Shown here piece after piece: positions 1 to 10,536 of a DNA stretch of 54,988 nt. This DNA comes from Nostoc sp. WHI. GTDB taxonomy: Bacteria > Cyanobacteriota > Cyanobacteriia > Cyanobacteriales > Nostocaceae. The position numbers were made by a program, and so were the translations under genes. The notes under the pieces were generated by a model. It saw nothing but the letters and a program-made list of their open reading frames with translations, did not search any database and was not told the origin of the DNA. Numbering within the stretch: the first letter of the stretch is position 1; each line of letters starts with the position of its first letter. The stretch spans positions 1-54,988 of the forward strand of contig NZ_WBKM01000223.1 in NCBI RefSeq assembly GCF_015714725.1, read 5' to 3'.

Positions 1-69
1 CTCCCCACTCCCCATTCATAACTCTACAAAAGAGCGCTATTATAGCCTTTGTCAGTTGCGAGTTATGGT

Positions 70-1482
70 ATGCAAAGACAGCGATCGCTATTAATTTTGA
101 TTTTAGTTCTGATAATCGCCGCAATTACGGTGATTGCCACAATTCCGATACCTCTTGGACTGGACTTGCGCGGAGGCTCACAGCTCACAATTCAGGTGAA
201 ACCATCAGCAGATATTCCCAAAATCACCGAACGAGAATTGGAAGGTGTGAAGAAAGTTGTCGAGGGTCGGATTAATGGTCTGGGTGTTTCTGAGCCTGTG
301 ATTCAAACAGTTGGCACAGATAAAATATTGGTGCAACTACCAGGAGTTAATGATCCAGAGCAAGCTGAACGAGTGTTGGGAGGTACGGCGCAGTTAGAAT
401 TTCGTACCCAAAAGCAAAATACAGAAACTCAACTGTTTGCTTTTCAAACATCTAGAGCCGAGTTGAAAGCCAAGCAAGAAGAGTTGAGAAAGAGTACTGA
501 CAAAGCAGCAATTGTCAAAAATCAAGAAGATTTGCAGAAAAATAATCAAGCGATCGCTGAATTGTTTGAAAGTACCAAGCCACCACTAGAGGGCAAATAC
601 CTCAAGGATGCCTCTGGTGAACCTACTCAAGGTAACGACTGGAATGTTGCCATTCGCTTTGACCAAAAGGGTGGTGAACTGTTCGCCGAACTGACAAAAA
701 ACCTTGCTGGTACTGGGCGTAGCATTGGTGTTTTTCTAGACAATGAACTGATCAGCGCTCCTACTGTGGGTATAGAATTTGCCAGTACTGGTATTGCTGG
801 TGGCTCTGCCGTAATTACAGGTCGATTTACCCCAGAACAAGCCAACGACTTAGGTGTGCAGCTGCGCGGTGGAGCATTACCCGTACCCGTAGAAATCGCA
901 GAAATCCGCACTGTTGGAGCAACCTTGGGTAAAGACAGTATCACTAGCAGTATCTACGCTGGTATGGGTGGTCTGACTTTAGTATTAATATTTATGGTGG
1001 TGTACTATAGACTACCAGGATTAATTGCTGATGTAGCATTATTAATCTACGCTTTGTTAACCTGGGCTAGCTTTGCTTTATTGGGTATCACCCTGACCCT
1101 GCCAGGAATTGCCGGTTTTATCCTCAGTATTGGGATGGCGGTGGACGCGAATGTACTAATTTTTGAACGGACACGGGAAGAATTGCGAGCGGGGAAATCC
1201 CTGTATCGTTCTATAGAATCTGGTTTTTATCGCGCCTTTTCGAGTATTTTAGACGGCAACGTTACCACAGTTATTGCCTGTGCCGCACTATTTTGGCTAG
1301 GAGCTGGTTTAGTGAAAGGCTTTGCCCTAACTTTAGCTTTGGGCGTAGCAGTGAGTATGTTTAGCGCAATTACTTGTAGTCGCACCCTCATGTTTTTAGC
1401 ATATACAATTCCCGCACTGCGGAAACCAGAATATTTCTGTCCGAACCTGCCAGCATCAAATAAGGCAGAGGTGGCTCAATGA
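70..1482 (+). CDS. secD: Protein translocase subunit SecD
   Basis: SecD works with SecF and SecYEG in the inner membrane, using the proton gradient to help pull exported proteins across. The N-terminal membrane helix is followed by the conserved [13 protein letters not shown] segment. A long periplasmic region comes next, then a C-terminal five-helix block with the RND/SecD signature around [18 protein letters not shown] Glu/Lys/Gln-rich stretch in the middle of the periplasmic part is an insertion typical of cyanobacterial SecD as I recall it. The frame is also open from a TTG at 49. I prefer the ATG at 70 because MQRQRS followed at once by the hydrophobic helix is the usual N-terminus. The stop overlaps the secF start by four bases (ATGA), so the two are translationally coupled. 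Length (470 aa) fits the family. Confidence 0.95.
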   Translation: MQRQRSLLILILVLIIAAITVIATIPIPLGLDLRGGSQLTIQVKPSADIPKITERELEGVKKVVEGRINGLGVSEPVIQTVGTDKILVQLPGVNDPEQAERVLGGTAQLEFRTQKQNTETQLFAFQTSRAELKAKQEELRKSTDKAAIVKNQEDLQKNNQAIAELFESTKPPLEGKYLKDASGEPTQGNDWNVAIRFDQKGGELFAELTKNLAGTGRSIGVFLDNELISAPTVGIEFASTGIAGGSAVITGRFTPEQANDLGVQLRGGALPVPVEIAEIRTVGATLGKDSITSSIYAGMGGLTLVLIFMVVYYRLPGLIADVALLIYALLTWASFALLGITLTLPGIAGFILSIGMAVDANVLIFERTREELRAGKSLYRSIESGFYRAFSSILDGNVTTVIACAALFWLGAGLVKGFALTLALGVAVSMFSAITCSRTLMFLAYTIPALRKPEYFCPNLPASNKAEVAQ

Positions 1483-2474
1483 AACTAAGTATTAACAAAT
1501 CGCGATCGCTTTGGTGGGCTATTTCTTGTGCCTTCATCCTCGCTAGTATCATCTCAATGGTGATTTCTTGGCAAAACCCAAATATTAAAGCACCCCTACG
1601 TCCCAGTTTGGATTTTGTCGGTGGTACACGATTGCAGTTTGAACGGGATTGTACCAAACCTGGTAACTGCAACCAGCCAATTGATATTAATGTCGTCCGG
1701 GAAATAGCTAAAGCACAGGGGCTGGGCGATAGTAGCATCCAAATTGTCGCTGACAGAGACACAGGTGCAGAAAATGGTATATTAATTCGCACAAAAAACT
1801 TGGATCGCGAGCAGCGTACCAACTTGCAAAATGTCTTAAGTGAAAAAATCGGCACTTTTGACGAGCAAAAAAACCAACTTGACACCGTTGGCCCGACTCT
1901 GGGCGCAGAACTTTTTAGATCTGGGGTAATAGCTCTGATAGTTTCCTTTGCAGGCATCATTGCTTACTTAAGCTTCCGCTTCCAGTTAGATTATGCGGTG
2001 TTTGCGATCGTTGCTCTATTTCATGATGTCTTGATTACGGCAGGGATGTTTTCGATTTTGGGTTTGGTATTGGGTACTGAAGTAGATAGTCTATTCATTG
2101 TTGCCCTGCTGACAATTACAGGTTTCTCAGTTAACGACACTGTAGTGATTTACGATCGCATTCGGGAAACCCTGCAAATAAATCCCAATCGACCAATTGC
2201 TGACATCGTGGATGATGCAGTAAACCAAACCTTAACAAGGTCTATCAACACGACCTTTGCTACAATGCTGTCATTGTTTGCTATCTTTTTGTTTGGGGGA
2301 GAAACGCTGAAAAACTTTGCCTTAGCTCTAATTATTGGCTTTACAGCCGGGGCTTATTCAAGTATTTTCATCGCCAGTACTCTTCTAACTTTGTGGCGAG
2401 AGCGCAGGGGTCAAACAAGCGTGGTAGTCAGTGGTGAGTCGATTGATACATCTGCCAGTTCCCAGGATAGTTAA
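1479..2474 (+). CDS. secF: Protein translocase subunit SecF
   Basis: SecF is the partner of SecD in proton-driven Sec export. It begins with a membrane helix, followed by [14 protein letters not shown], the SecF counterpart of the SecD motif. A short insertion rich in Cys, Asn and Pro follows. The C-terminal five-helix block carries the conserved segment [15 protein letters not shown]. The start ATG overlaps the secD stop. A Ser/Thr-rich tail of about 20 residues follows the last helix. 331 aa is normal. A small membrane-protein gene follows within about 20 bp and probably shares the transcript. Confidence 0.95.
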   Translation: MKLSINKSRSLWWAISCAFILASIISMVISWQNPNIKAPLRPSLDFVGGTRLQFERDCTKPGNCNQPIDINVVREIAKAQGLGDSSIQIVADRDTGAENGILIRTKNLDREQRTNLQNVLSEKIGTFDEQKNQLDTVGPTLGAELFRSGVIALIVSFAGIIAYLSFRFQLDYAVFAIVALFHDVLITAGMFSILGLVLGTEVDSLFIVALLTITGFSVNDTVVIYDRIRETLQINPNRPIADIVDDAVNQTLTRSINTTFATMLSLFAIFLFGGETLKNFALALIIGFTAGAYSSIFIASTLLTLWRERRGQTSVVVSGESIDTSASSQDS

Positions 2475-2494
2475 ACTTGTGTGCATTTCACAAT

Positions 2495-2908
2495 ATGGAT
2501 CAATCGGAAGAACCATTAATTACTGTCCCAGACTTTGAGAAATCTGACCCATTGTTTGCTCAACAAGTACAAAGGCTACACAAGCTGACAATATATGGCA
2601 GGTGGCTGTTTGTGGGCTGTTTGTGGCTTACAATTGCGCCTGTTTCCTTGTGGGGTTTACGTGCAGAAATTTCTCTGTGGCAGCAATATTTTACCTGGGT
2701 AGCGGTGCGATATGGACTCTTCTATCATCCACTGTCTACCTTCGGTTTAGCCTTTTGTATCGGGATGACTGCTGCTGTTTTAGTTTGGCAAAGTCGAAAT
2801 ATCTTACTTGGACTACCACAGCAGGAAAAACAACGTTTAGAAAAACAAGTTTATCGAATACGTCAACAGGGAGCAACTCATCCTCTGTGGAAGTGGGTTT
2901 GTCATTAA
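2495..2908 (+). CDS. Small conserved cyanobacterial membrane protein
   Basis: I do not recognise a named family. The protein (137 aa from the ATG) has an acidic N-terminus (MDQSEEPLITVPDFEKSDP), then two hydrophobic segments at roughly residues 38-58 and 80-100. The C-terminus is basic and Gln/Arg-rich with QQEKQRLEKQVYRIRQQG. It starts 20 bp after secF and probably belongs to the secDF transcript. The frame is open from a TTG at 2477, but the ATG at 2495 gives a cleaner start. An overlapping frame at 2602-2976 is a shadow. Its function is unknown; its position suggests a membrane role but does not show a link to Sec export. Confidence 0.75.
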   Translation: MDQSEEPLITVPDFEKSDPLFAQQVQRLHKLTIYGRWLFVGCLWLTIAPVSLWGLRAEISLWQQYFTWVAVRYGLFYHPLSTFGLAFCIGMTAAVLVWQSRNILLGLPQQEKQRLEKQVYRIRQQGATHPLWKWVCH

Positions 2909-3004
2909 TTTTTCTTTATCGTTGCATATACATATACAGGTACAGCAATTTCAGTTTCTGGCAAAATATGACTTAACCATACTAAAAGATACTGCCAAAA
3001 GTGG

Positions 3005-3508
3005 ATGCCATACATGAACGACTCTCAGATTCAATTTAGCGAACAGCTCCGCTGCGCCAAAGGCGATCGCAAGTCTGAAATTGATCTTTACCAACTTCAA
3101 GAACTATTAGACGTTTCAGCTTTTTGGGCAAAAGGCCGCAGTATTGAAGATTTAGGCATAGCCATTGCCAACAGTGAACCAGTGATTTCCGTTTGCGATC
3201 GCGATCGACTTATTGGCTTTGCTAGAGCAATATCTGATGGCATATATCGCGCCACAATTTGGGATGTTGTGATTCATCCAGATTATCAAAGTAGTGGGCT
3301 GGGAAGCAATTTAGTGGAAACCGTTTTGAGTCATCCCCGCATGATCTCGGTTGAACGCGTTTACCTGATGACTACTCACCAACAGGAGTTTTACAAAAAG
3401 ATTGGTTTCAAACCCAACACCACCACTACAATGGTGCTACACAACCTACCTAACCTTGCTTCCATTCCTGCTACAGAAGTTCAGCTTCAGGAATCGCTAG
3501 GGAGATAG
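3005..3508 (+). CDS. GNAT-family N-acetyltransferase
   Basis: This is predicted to transfer an acetyl group from acetyl-CoA to an unknown amine substrate. The acetyl-CoA-binding motif A is clear: IWDVVIHPDYQSSGLGSNLV, with the Q-x-x-G-x-G pyrophosphate loop. It is preceded by the strand LIGFARAISDG and followed by the motif B region FYKKIGFKP. At 167 aa it is a single-domain enzyme. A second GNAT in this window, on the minus strand near 8.3-8.9 kb, shares the order ELE/QLQEL, LIGFARA-SD, ATIWDVV-HP-QS-GLG, so they are paralogues. The 3' end overlaps the convergent kinase-like gene by 38 bp. ATG 3014 is an alternative start. Confidence 0.85.
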   Translation: MPYMNDSQIQFSEQLRCAKGDRKSEIDLYQLQELLDVSAFWAKGRSIEDLGIAIANSEPVISVCDRDRLIGFARAISDGIYRATIWDVVIHPDYQSSGLGSNLVETVLSHPRMISVERVYLMTTHQQEFYKKIGFKPNTTTTMVLHNLPNLASIPATEVQLQESLGR

Positions 3509-4376
3509 AAATTTGTAGTCTGGTAATCTGGTGAAGTGGTTCCTTTGCAATGGTCGAGGGCAGGATTTCTAATTTTCCTCCCATAACTTCCACTAAAGTC
3601 TGATTGATTAATAGCCTCATTCCTGGGGAAGGATTAATCCGAGTCGGCTGATCTTCAAATTTCATTAAATCAATCGGCTCGCTCGATGGTATTGCATGAG
3701 TTGGTACATCCAGCCAAATGTTTACAAAATTACTTTTAGACAGAATGCTGGTGGAAATACAGATGCTGCCTTCCTCCATCTGAGTAATGGCAGTGTCTAT
3801 CAAACTGATCAATATTTGGCGGAGCCAAAGGTAATCTGCCAAAACATAAATTTCTGGGTCGGTGGGTAACAATTGCAAGGGAAAATTGCGATTTTTCGCC
3901 AGCATATAAGTTAAGTCATAAACCTCCTCCAAAATTTGGGCTAATGGTCTGGGCTGAATATCTAATTTATTGGTACCATGTTCAGTTCTAGCAACGTTGA
4001 GAATTTCATCCATCACCTTCAGCAGCTTCAGCGTTCGCTCGTGAGCTTGGGCAATAAATTCTCGCTCTTCAGCTGGATCTTCACACAAATCCGACAAAAT
4101 TAACTGATGTAAGCCAATTAAACCGTTTAGGGGCGATCGCAATTCATGAGTAGTCCGCGCCAAAAAACCAGCTTTAAACTGGCTCATTTCCCTTGCCATT
4201 TGATATGCTAGCTGCGTTTGCTGTAGCTGTTGCGATATTGGTGGCATCTCCTCTTGAGCTAATGGCGCTACTAGAGATGAGCTAGATGAAGTGTTTGGTG
4301 CTCGCGCAAAGAACCGACTAAAACCTATACCTAGTGCTATTCCTGCTCCTAGATATATCCAGTTGCTCAAATTCAT
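3471..4376 (-). CDS. Histidine-kinase-like protein with degenerate ATPase domain
   Basis: The N-terminus is a single membrane helix (about residues 5-22), followed by a Ser-rich linker. A HisKA dimerisation helix follows with the phospho-acceptor box FLARTTHELRSPLNGLIG (His78). The region after it has the size of a HATPase domain, but I cannot find a normal N-box or a DxGxG G1 box. The N-box position reads LIDTAITQM, and no glycine-rich ATP lid is visible. It may therefore be a non-catalytic or phosphotransfer protein rather than an autokinase. 301 aa. It is convergent with, and overlaps by 38 bp, the upstream GNAT gene. Cyanobacteria do encode such sensor-kinase-like proteins; the partner regulator is not in the window. 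Confidence 0.8.
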   Translation of the reverse strand: MNLSNWIYLGAGIALGIGFSRFFARAPNTSSSSSLVAPLAQEEMPPISQQLQQTQLAYQMAREMSQFKAGFLARTTHELRSPLNGLIGLHQLILSDLCEDPAEEREFIAQAHERTLKLLKVMDEILNVARTEHGTNKLDIQPRPLAQILEEVYDLTYMLAKNRNFPLQLLPTDPEIYVLADYLWLRQILISLIDTAITQMEEGSICISTSILSKSNFVNIWLDVPTHAIPSSEPIDLMKFEDQPTRINPSPGMRLLINQTLVEVMGGKLEILPSTIAKEPLHQITRLQISISLAIPEAELL

Positions 4377-4474
4377 AATCTGGGAATTATTAACTTGTTA
4401 ATTGACCACAACAGCGCAAACTAAAGTTCGAGATTTCTCTGTTGTTGAAATCAGGAAAACAATATTATAACTAC

Positions 4475-5083
4475 CTATATCTGGTTATCAGTCGAAATAT
4501 CTAACTTTATTGCACCTTGCCGCAAAATCTGCCAATTTATCCCTGTCCATTTTGCAACGGTGGAAGGTATACCCATTCCTGGTAATTCACCCTGGCATTC
4601 TGTCGTTGCTAGAGTCAGAACCGTATTGAACTGAACCTCAATTTCTGCCATTGTCTGCAAGGGCGGCTGACCAGAAAAATTGGCGCTAGTGGTGGCAAGG
4701 GGGCCTGTTTGCGTCAAAATAGTTTGAGCGATCGCACTCTTCGGTACTCGGATACCAATTGTTGTTGGATTGATAGGATTCATAACTTTTGGTAGGCGAT
4801 CGCTTGCAGGTAAAACTAATGTCAGCCCTCCTGGCCAATATTTATCTGCCAGTTCTTGCCAAACTTTATACTCATTCTCACTACCTTTGACATACAGCCA
4901 CAAATCTTCAGCATTAGCAGCCATCAAAATCAAAGGTTTGTCTTGACTGCGTTGCTTCGCCGCAAAAATTAGTGCCGCTTTTTCTGGTATCGCTGCAAGT
5001 GCGGGAACGGTATCAGTGGGAAAGCTCACTAATAACCCAGCGCGTGCGCCAGCTATCAGATTTGTTAGAGAAACTTGTGTCAT
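4475..5083 (-). CDS. tsaC: Sua5/YciO/YrdC family, threonylcarbamoyl-AMP synthase (TsaC-like)
   Basis: TsaC/Sua5 makes L-threonylcarbamoyl-AMP from threonine, bicarbonate and ATP, the first step of the t6A37 tRNA modification. The family signatures are visible: the N-terminal LVSFPTDTVPALAA, the basic motif AAKQRSQDKPLILM, and the SxN motif in LATTSANFSG. The length (202 aa) matches the short TsaC type without the Sua5 C-terminal domain. The downstream partner TsaD is also in this window at about 12 kb but is not co-transcribed. YciO-like paralogues of unknown function exist, so the precise role is probable rather than certain. Confidence 0.85.
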   Translation of the reverse strand: MTQVSLTNLIAGARAGLLVSFPTDTVPALAAIPEKAALIFAAKQRSQDKPLILMAANAEDLWLYVKGSENEYKVWQELADKYWPGGLTLVLPASDRLPKVMNPINPTTIGIRVPKSAIAQTILTQTGPLATTSANFSGQPPLQTMAEIEVQFNTVLTLATTECQGELPGMGIPSTVAKWTGINWQILRQGAIKLDISTDNQI

Positions 5084-5100
5084 GTTTACAAAGTTAGGAG

Positions 5101-5193
5101 TAGGACTTACGCAAAGCTACACACGGTAGGGGCAATTCATGAATTGCCCCTACCATAAAATAAGGGTTTCGACTATTGTTTGCGTAAGTCCTA
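5101..5193. repeat. 93-bp MITE-like element with 15-bp terminal inverted repeats
   Basis: The ends are perfect 15-bp inverted repeats, TAGGACTTACGCAAA at 5101-5115 and its complement at 5179-5193. Inside lies a perfect 30-bp palindrome at 5125-5154, centred on AATTCATGAATT with GGTAGGGGC arms. It has no coding capacity. A diverged relative lies at 30345-30450. This architecture fits a non-autonomous mobile element. Confidence 0.75.
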
Positions 5194-5252
5194 AGGAGTT
5201 AGAAGTTAGGAGTGAGGAATTGTCATAACTCATAACTCATAACTCATCACTC

Positions 5253-6146
5253 CTAACTTTTATAAGCTACAGCAAACCTTTCAATTCCAGCTAAATCAGC
5301 GTGAATTTGAATTTTACAGTAGCTACCTTGATTTTGCAAAAGTTCTCGCACTGCATCTGCCTGTCCTGCCATCATCTCAATGAGCCACACGCCACCAGGT
5401 TGCAAATAGCTAGGGGAGATTTCAATCAAATGGCGGATGCAATCTAAGCCATCAGCACCACCATCCAAAGCTAGATGTGGTTCATGGTTAACTACTTCTG
5501 GTTGCAGGGTAGGTAAGGTGCTGGTGGGGATGTAGGGCGGGTTCGACACCATACCACTGAACTGACCTTTTAACAATGCCAGTGGCTCCCACCAGAAACC
5601 TTGATAAAATCGAATCCGGTCAGCAAAACCCAAATTATGAGCGTTGACTTGGGCGATCGCCAAAGCTTCTAAACTGTAATCAACTGCATGAATTGTTGCT
5701 TTTGGCAAGACATCTGCTAATCCCAAAGCGATCGCTCCACTCCCAGTACCCAAATCTGCCCAGTGTCCTAAAGCATTACTAACATCTGCTGCTAAAGCTA
5801 GATCAATTAAGCTCTCTGTCTCTGGTCTGGGAATCAAAACCGCACTCGACACTGCAATTTTAAACTGGCGCCAAGGTGTAACTCCGGCAATGTACTGCAC
5901 AGGCAACCGATCATTTAATCGCCTCTGCCACAATTGGTCTAACTCTTCTAAAGGCAATTGCAGCTGAATTTGCGGCCAGTTTTTAAAAGACTCCAAACGC
6001 AGTGCCAAACGGTCTAACCCAGCAACTTCGAGGAGAAGCCAATCAACCTCCCCTGGTGGGACATCAGTGGCGATCGCTGCTTGGTGAGCAGCATTCCGCC
6101 ACTGCCAAAGTTGTAAACCAGAAACTATCAAATGTTTCTCCCCCAT
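5253..6146 (-). CDS. prmC: Peptide chain release factor N5-glutamine methyltransferase PrmC/HemK
   Basis: PrmC methylates the GGQ glutamine of release factors RF1 and RF2 using S-adenosylmethionine. An N-terminal helical domain (residues 1-85) precedes the Rossmann-type methyltransferase domain. That domain has IPRPETE (105-111), the SAM loop DLGTGSGAIALG (131-142) and the catalytic NPPY at 202-205. Length (297 aa) is typical. An upstream gene on the same strand begins after a short gap and encodes a Tic22-like protein. Between prmC and the tsaC-like gene lie the MITE above and short AACTCAT-type repeats. Confidence 0.93.
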   Translation of the reverse strand: MGEKHLIVSGLQLWQWRNAAHQAAIATDVPPGEVDWLLLEVAGLDRLALRLESFKNWPQIQLQLPLEELDQLWQRRLNDRLPVQYIAGVTPWRQFKIAVSSAVLIPRPETESLIDLALAADVSNALGHWADLGTGSGAIALGLADVLPKATIHAVDYSLEALAIAQVNAHNLGFADRIRFYQGFWWEPLALLKGQFSGMVSNPPYIPTSTLPTLQPEVVNHEPHLALDGGADGLDCIRHLIEISPSYLQPGGVWLIEMMAGQADAVRELLQNQGSYCKIQIHADLAGIERFAVAYKS

Positions 6147-6171
6147 CCCTCAACTTGGAAGTGGATAACCG

Positions 6172-6996
6172 TTATTTTTTCGGAGCGGGCGCAGCTGGGG
6201 GCTTGGCCGCTGGTGATTGATTCGGGGTAAGCGATCGAATAAAATTGATTGACTCTCTTGATGGATATAAAACGATTTTATTTATACCAGGATCGTTGCT
6301 GCTATTGAGAGCCTCCATAACACCGTACAAATCCACCACCTGAATCTCAGTATTACCTGCTTCCTTGGGTACGGCTTTTTTGAATTCCTCTAATAGAGCC
6401 ACTGCTTGCTCTTTCTCAAAAAAGAAAGGGATGTACCGCTCGTTGCCTTTAGGGACGGGAATGGTCAGATAACTATTATCTTTCTTAAACTTGGGTACAA
6501 ATAAGGGAATACCAGTGAATTGCTCCCCTTTTTTACCATTTTGATTTAGCATACTTGTTGCCGAAGCTACCTGTTGTTGCGTCGGTACTAAAGTATAAAT
6601 TACAGAGTCTGGTTTCTTTTTGCTTTCTTGGACTATTTTGTAATAGTCTGCCAGAGACAAAGGTCTAACCTGTAGCGTACTTGCCAACTTAGGATTTTCT
6701 TTTTTGATCCGATTATCAAGGAATTTTTGAGCATCTTGCTTGCTAATAAAAAATCCCACTTGAGAGATCGGCTTGGATGCGTTGGCATTGTTCCTCGAAA
6801 GAATTACGAATTCGCCTTTAGGATTGGTGAGCGTGAAGACGGGTACTTCTTGTAGCTTTTTCACTATCTGATCTTGTGGCAATGCGATCGCCTCTAGATT
6901 GCCTATTCCTGGTAAATGGCCTATTCCTGAAAGTCCCGCTAAAAATACACTGCCAGCTATACCCAATGTTGCGCCCAAGCGAATAAATGATTTCAT
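6172..6996 (-). CDS. Tic22-like periplasmic protein
   Basis: Tic22-family proteins in cyanobacteria are periplasmic, chaperone-like factors linked to outer-membrane biogenesis and related to the plastid import protein Tic22. The sequence has a signal peptide (MKSFIRLGATLGIAGSVFLA). Two similar halves follow: VPVFTLTNPKGEFVIL...VGFFISKQDAQKFL, then GIPLFVPKF...PFFFEKEQAVALLEEF. The C-terminal tail is Pro/Ala-rich. I set the start at ATG 6996 because GAGGAG lies 5-10 bases upstream and the signal peptide begins there; the frame stays open to 7059. It precedes prmC in the same direction. Confidence 0.85.
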   Translation of the reverse strand: MKSFIRLGATLGIAGSVFLAGLSGIGHLPGIGNLEAIALPQDQIVKKLQEVPVFTLTNPKGEFVILSRNNANASKPISQVGFFISKQDAQKFLDNRIKKENPKLASTLQVRPLSLADYYKIVQESKKKPDSVIYTLVPTQQQVASATSMLNQNGKKGEQFTGIPLFVPKFKKDNSYLTIPVPKGNERYIPFFFEKEQAVALLEEFKKAVPKEAGNTEIQVVDLYGVMEALNSSNDPGINKIVLYPSRESINFIRSLTPNQSPAAKPPAAPAPKK

Positions 6997-7059
6997 GACT
7001 GCTCCTCGCATTAATAGTCCACTTAAATTAAACAAACGGTTGGATTTGCACAGCACCAA

Positions 7060-7929
7060 CTAGCTTTAGTTATATAGCAATCTATTTTAGTTGTGAAAAT
7101 TTATTTGTGAAAAACTCATCATGTTAGTTCACTGTTAACAGTGAACTTTCAAAGTCCAATATTTCTGAACTATTTAGGTTGATATAGTATTGCCTTCACC
7201 AATTTACTATGCTAAGGTTGTGTTTCTGTCTATTTAACTTTACTATTCACCGCCTAATGCTGTAGATGCCTAGTTTATGGCTTTTCAAAAAGTTAAAAGT
7301 CTCTCCAACTCTAGCTCGAATCAACGCTATTTTATTAGCTTTCTCTAATATTGGGTGACGTTATTAATAAATCAATCGTTCCATCTACGGTTGATTTAAT
7401 ATCTTCTTAAATTTATACAAAGTTTAGTGTCAGAAATACCTTAATGCTTGAGCGCTAAACTTAACTCTTAGGCTTCAAAACCAGACTAAGAGTGGAATAG
7501 CCCAATAGGTAGTCTTTGTAAAAATATGCAATTTAATTGCACATCTTAGCAATAAAACTCTAGCCAATCCCCCATCAATACGGTTCGGATAAGGTTTTTT
7601 GATGACAGACCCTACGCCGTCTTTACAATATTAGTCCTTTGTAGAGACGGCGATTTATCGCGTCTCTTGCTTTGAGAAATTTTGTAGACCAGTTAATTAC
7701 TAGGACTGAAAAACCTGAACAAAATGATTAGCCCTATGTAAGCCTGTATAGACATTTACTAAAAGTTCTCGTGCCTTATCAAAATATAGTAACGTAAGCT
7801 GCTATTTACAACCCTTTGAATGCCGTAATGCCCAAATTAAAATTTTGGTTTTTTAATTTGACATAATTAATAAATCCCAGATTTATTTAGTAAATCTGGG
7901 ATTTATTGATTGTAAGTGGATTAATGAAA
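7060..7929. other. Gene-free AT-rich intergenic region with a repeat remnant
   Basis: I see no credible gene in these roughly 870 bases. The region is AT-rich. It contains one partial copy of a small interspersed element (7576 onward), whose left end CAATACGGTTCGGATAAG and internal hairpin GAGACGGCGATTTATCGCGTCTC (7644-7667 area) match the element at 33475-33576. A short inverted repeat, AAATCCCAGATTTA with a complementary arm around 7871-7908, lies just beside the tRNA gene and may act in its termination. Confidence 0.5.
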
Positions 7930-8003
7930 TCGGGATGACAGGATTTGAACCTGCGGCATCCTGCTCCCAAAGCAGGCGCGCTACCAAGCTGCGCTACATC
8001 CCG
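7930..8003 (-). tRNA. tRNA-Pro (anticodon TGG)
   Basis: On the minus strand the sequence folds as a cloverleaf. The 7-bp acceptor stem is CGGGATG/CATCCCG and the D arm reads GCGCAGCTTGGTAGCGC. The anticodon arm CCTGC-TTTGGGA-GCAGG places TGG at positions 34-36. The T arm contains GGTTCAAATCC, and the discriminator base is A at 7930. CCA is not encoded. It is 74 nt with no intron. Confidence 0.95.
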
Positions 8004-8308
8004 GCTAGATTTATCTACTCTTTACGGTTTTGTTTTAACTTCCATAAAAGCGATCGCGCTTTGTTAAAAGTATTAACTTAATTATTATATCACATTACAC
8101 AGCCTTCTGCCTAATTTTTCTAATCTTCGCGCAAATACTACATATATTTCATTATTACATCAATAAAAGTTTTTCTGCCGACTTCGTTTCACAAGACATA
8201 CATACTTGCTTTTTCCTCGGCTAAACCTTGCCAAAGCACATCAAAATAATAGACTCTCAGTATTATACCTGATTGATTGTGCGAATCGAGTTTTATTTGG
8301 ATTAAGCA
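8004..8308. other. Intergenic region without recognisable features
   Basis: About 305 AT-rich bases between the tRNA-Pro gene and the GNAT gene on the same strand. A single HIP1 octamer is present near 8050. I see no gene, terminator or repeat here that I can support. It should include the tRNA promoter. Confidence 0.4.
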
Positions 8309-9715
<1,407 letters not shown>

Positions 9716-10435
9716 ATGGCTTCTGGTTTAAAATCTTCGACACTGGAACTCCTAAAGCGCTTTAACCGAGCGTTTCCCCAGTTTTATGAGCAATTCGTCA
9801 GCAGTGAGATTCAACTGCAAAACTTACGGCTAGCCTACCGTCTCTATAAAACTAGACGTGCTGTTATTGAGCTGAAACCCGAAGGTAGCAAAAGTGCTTT
9901 GCATTTTGCCTACCGCAACCAGTCTTTTCTCCTCAGCGATATTTTTGGTGTATTAGCAGCTTATGGGTTGACTATCCACGGTCTGAGTCTATATGGTCAG
10001 ATTCGTCCGCCGATGTTAGTTTTTATCAAACTGTTGGTGTCTCGTGGTAGTAAAGCCTTGACCGATAAAACCGCAGAAAATGTCTGTCGTGCCATCCGTG
10101 AGGCTTTAGGAGGTCGGTTTGAGGTAGAAGAAATGCTGGCAGTAGAATTCAATCTTGACACTGGCTTAGAGCAGGTACAAACTGAGTTCTATGTCGATCC
10201 GGTCTTTCATCTCCCTGCCCTAGTGATTGAAGCTGATAACCAACCAGGATTATTCTACAAAGTGATGTACGCCATCTGGCAAGAAGACCTACTGGTAGTC
10301 AATGCCAATTTACTGGTTTGGCGCGGACGTACACGGCTAATTCTCTATTTGCTGGGGCCGAATGAAAGCCTCATTCCTGAATATCTGGGTCACAAAATTG
10401 CTGAGGGAGTGCGACAGAGGTTACTGGGGAAATGA
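9716..10435 (+). CDS. ACT-domain-like protein (GlnD C-terminal type)
   Basis: I cannot name this protein. The architecture suggests two ACT-like regulatory domains. The first is around residues 45-110 (YRNQSFLLSDIFGVLAAYGL) and the second around 165-235 (VIEADNQPGLFYKVMYAIWQ). Both have the ligand-domain pattern of a D/N-x-P-G-L-type turn followed by a helix. This pattern occurs in the C-terminal sensor part of GlnD (PII uridylyltransferase), but no nucleotidyltransferase or HD domain is present. A role in small-molecule sensing is an inference. 239 aa. It is followed by an alpha/beta hydrolase gene after about 100 bp of GTTAGGAG-type repeats. Confidence 0.7.
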   Translation: MASGLKSSTLELLKRFNRAFPQFYEQFVSSEIQLQNLRLAYRLYKTRRAVIELKPEGSKSALHFAYRNQSFLLSDIFGVLAAYGLTIHGLSLYGQIRPPMLVFIKLLVSRGSKALTDKTAENVCRAIREALGGRFEVEEMLAVEFNLDTGLEQVQTEFYVDPVFHLPALVIEADNQPGLFYKVMYAIWQEDLLVVNANLLVWRGRTRLILYLLGPNESLIPEYLGHKIAEGVRQRLLGK

Positions 10436-10536
10436 AAAAAGTGAGGAGTTAAGAGTTAGGAGTTAAAAATTTATCACTCCTAACTTCTTCCTATTGCGTA
10501 TTTAGTCGCATCCACCCTTAGCGGTACGATATAAGT

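Noticed and set aside
2602..2976. Alternative frame overlapping the small membrane-protein gene after secF
   Set aside because: The other frame has acidic N-terminus, clean membrane segments and a basic tail; this frame is Cys/Ser/Tyr-rich without pattern.
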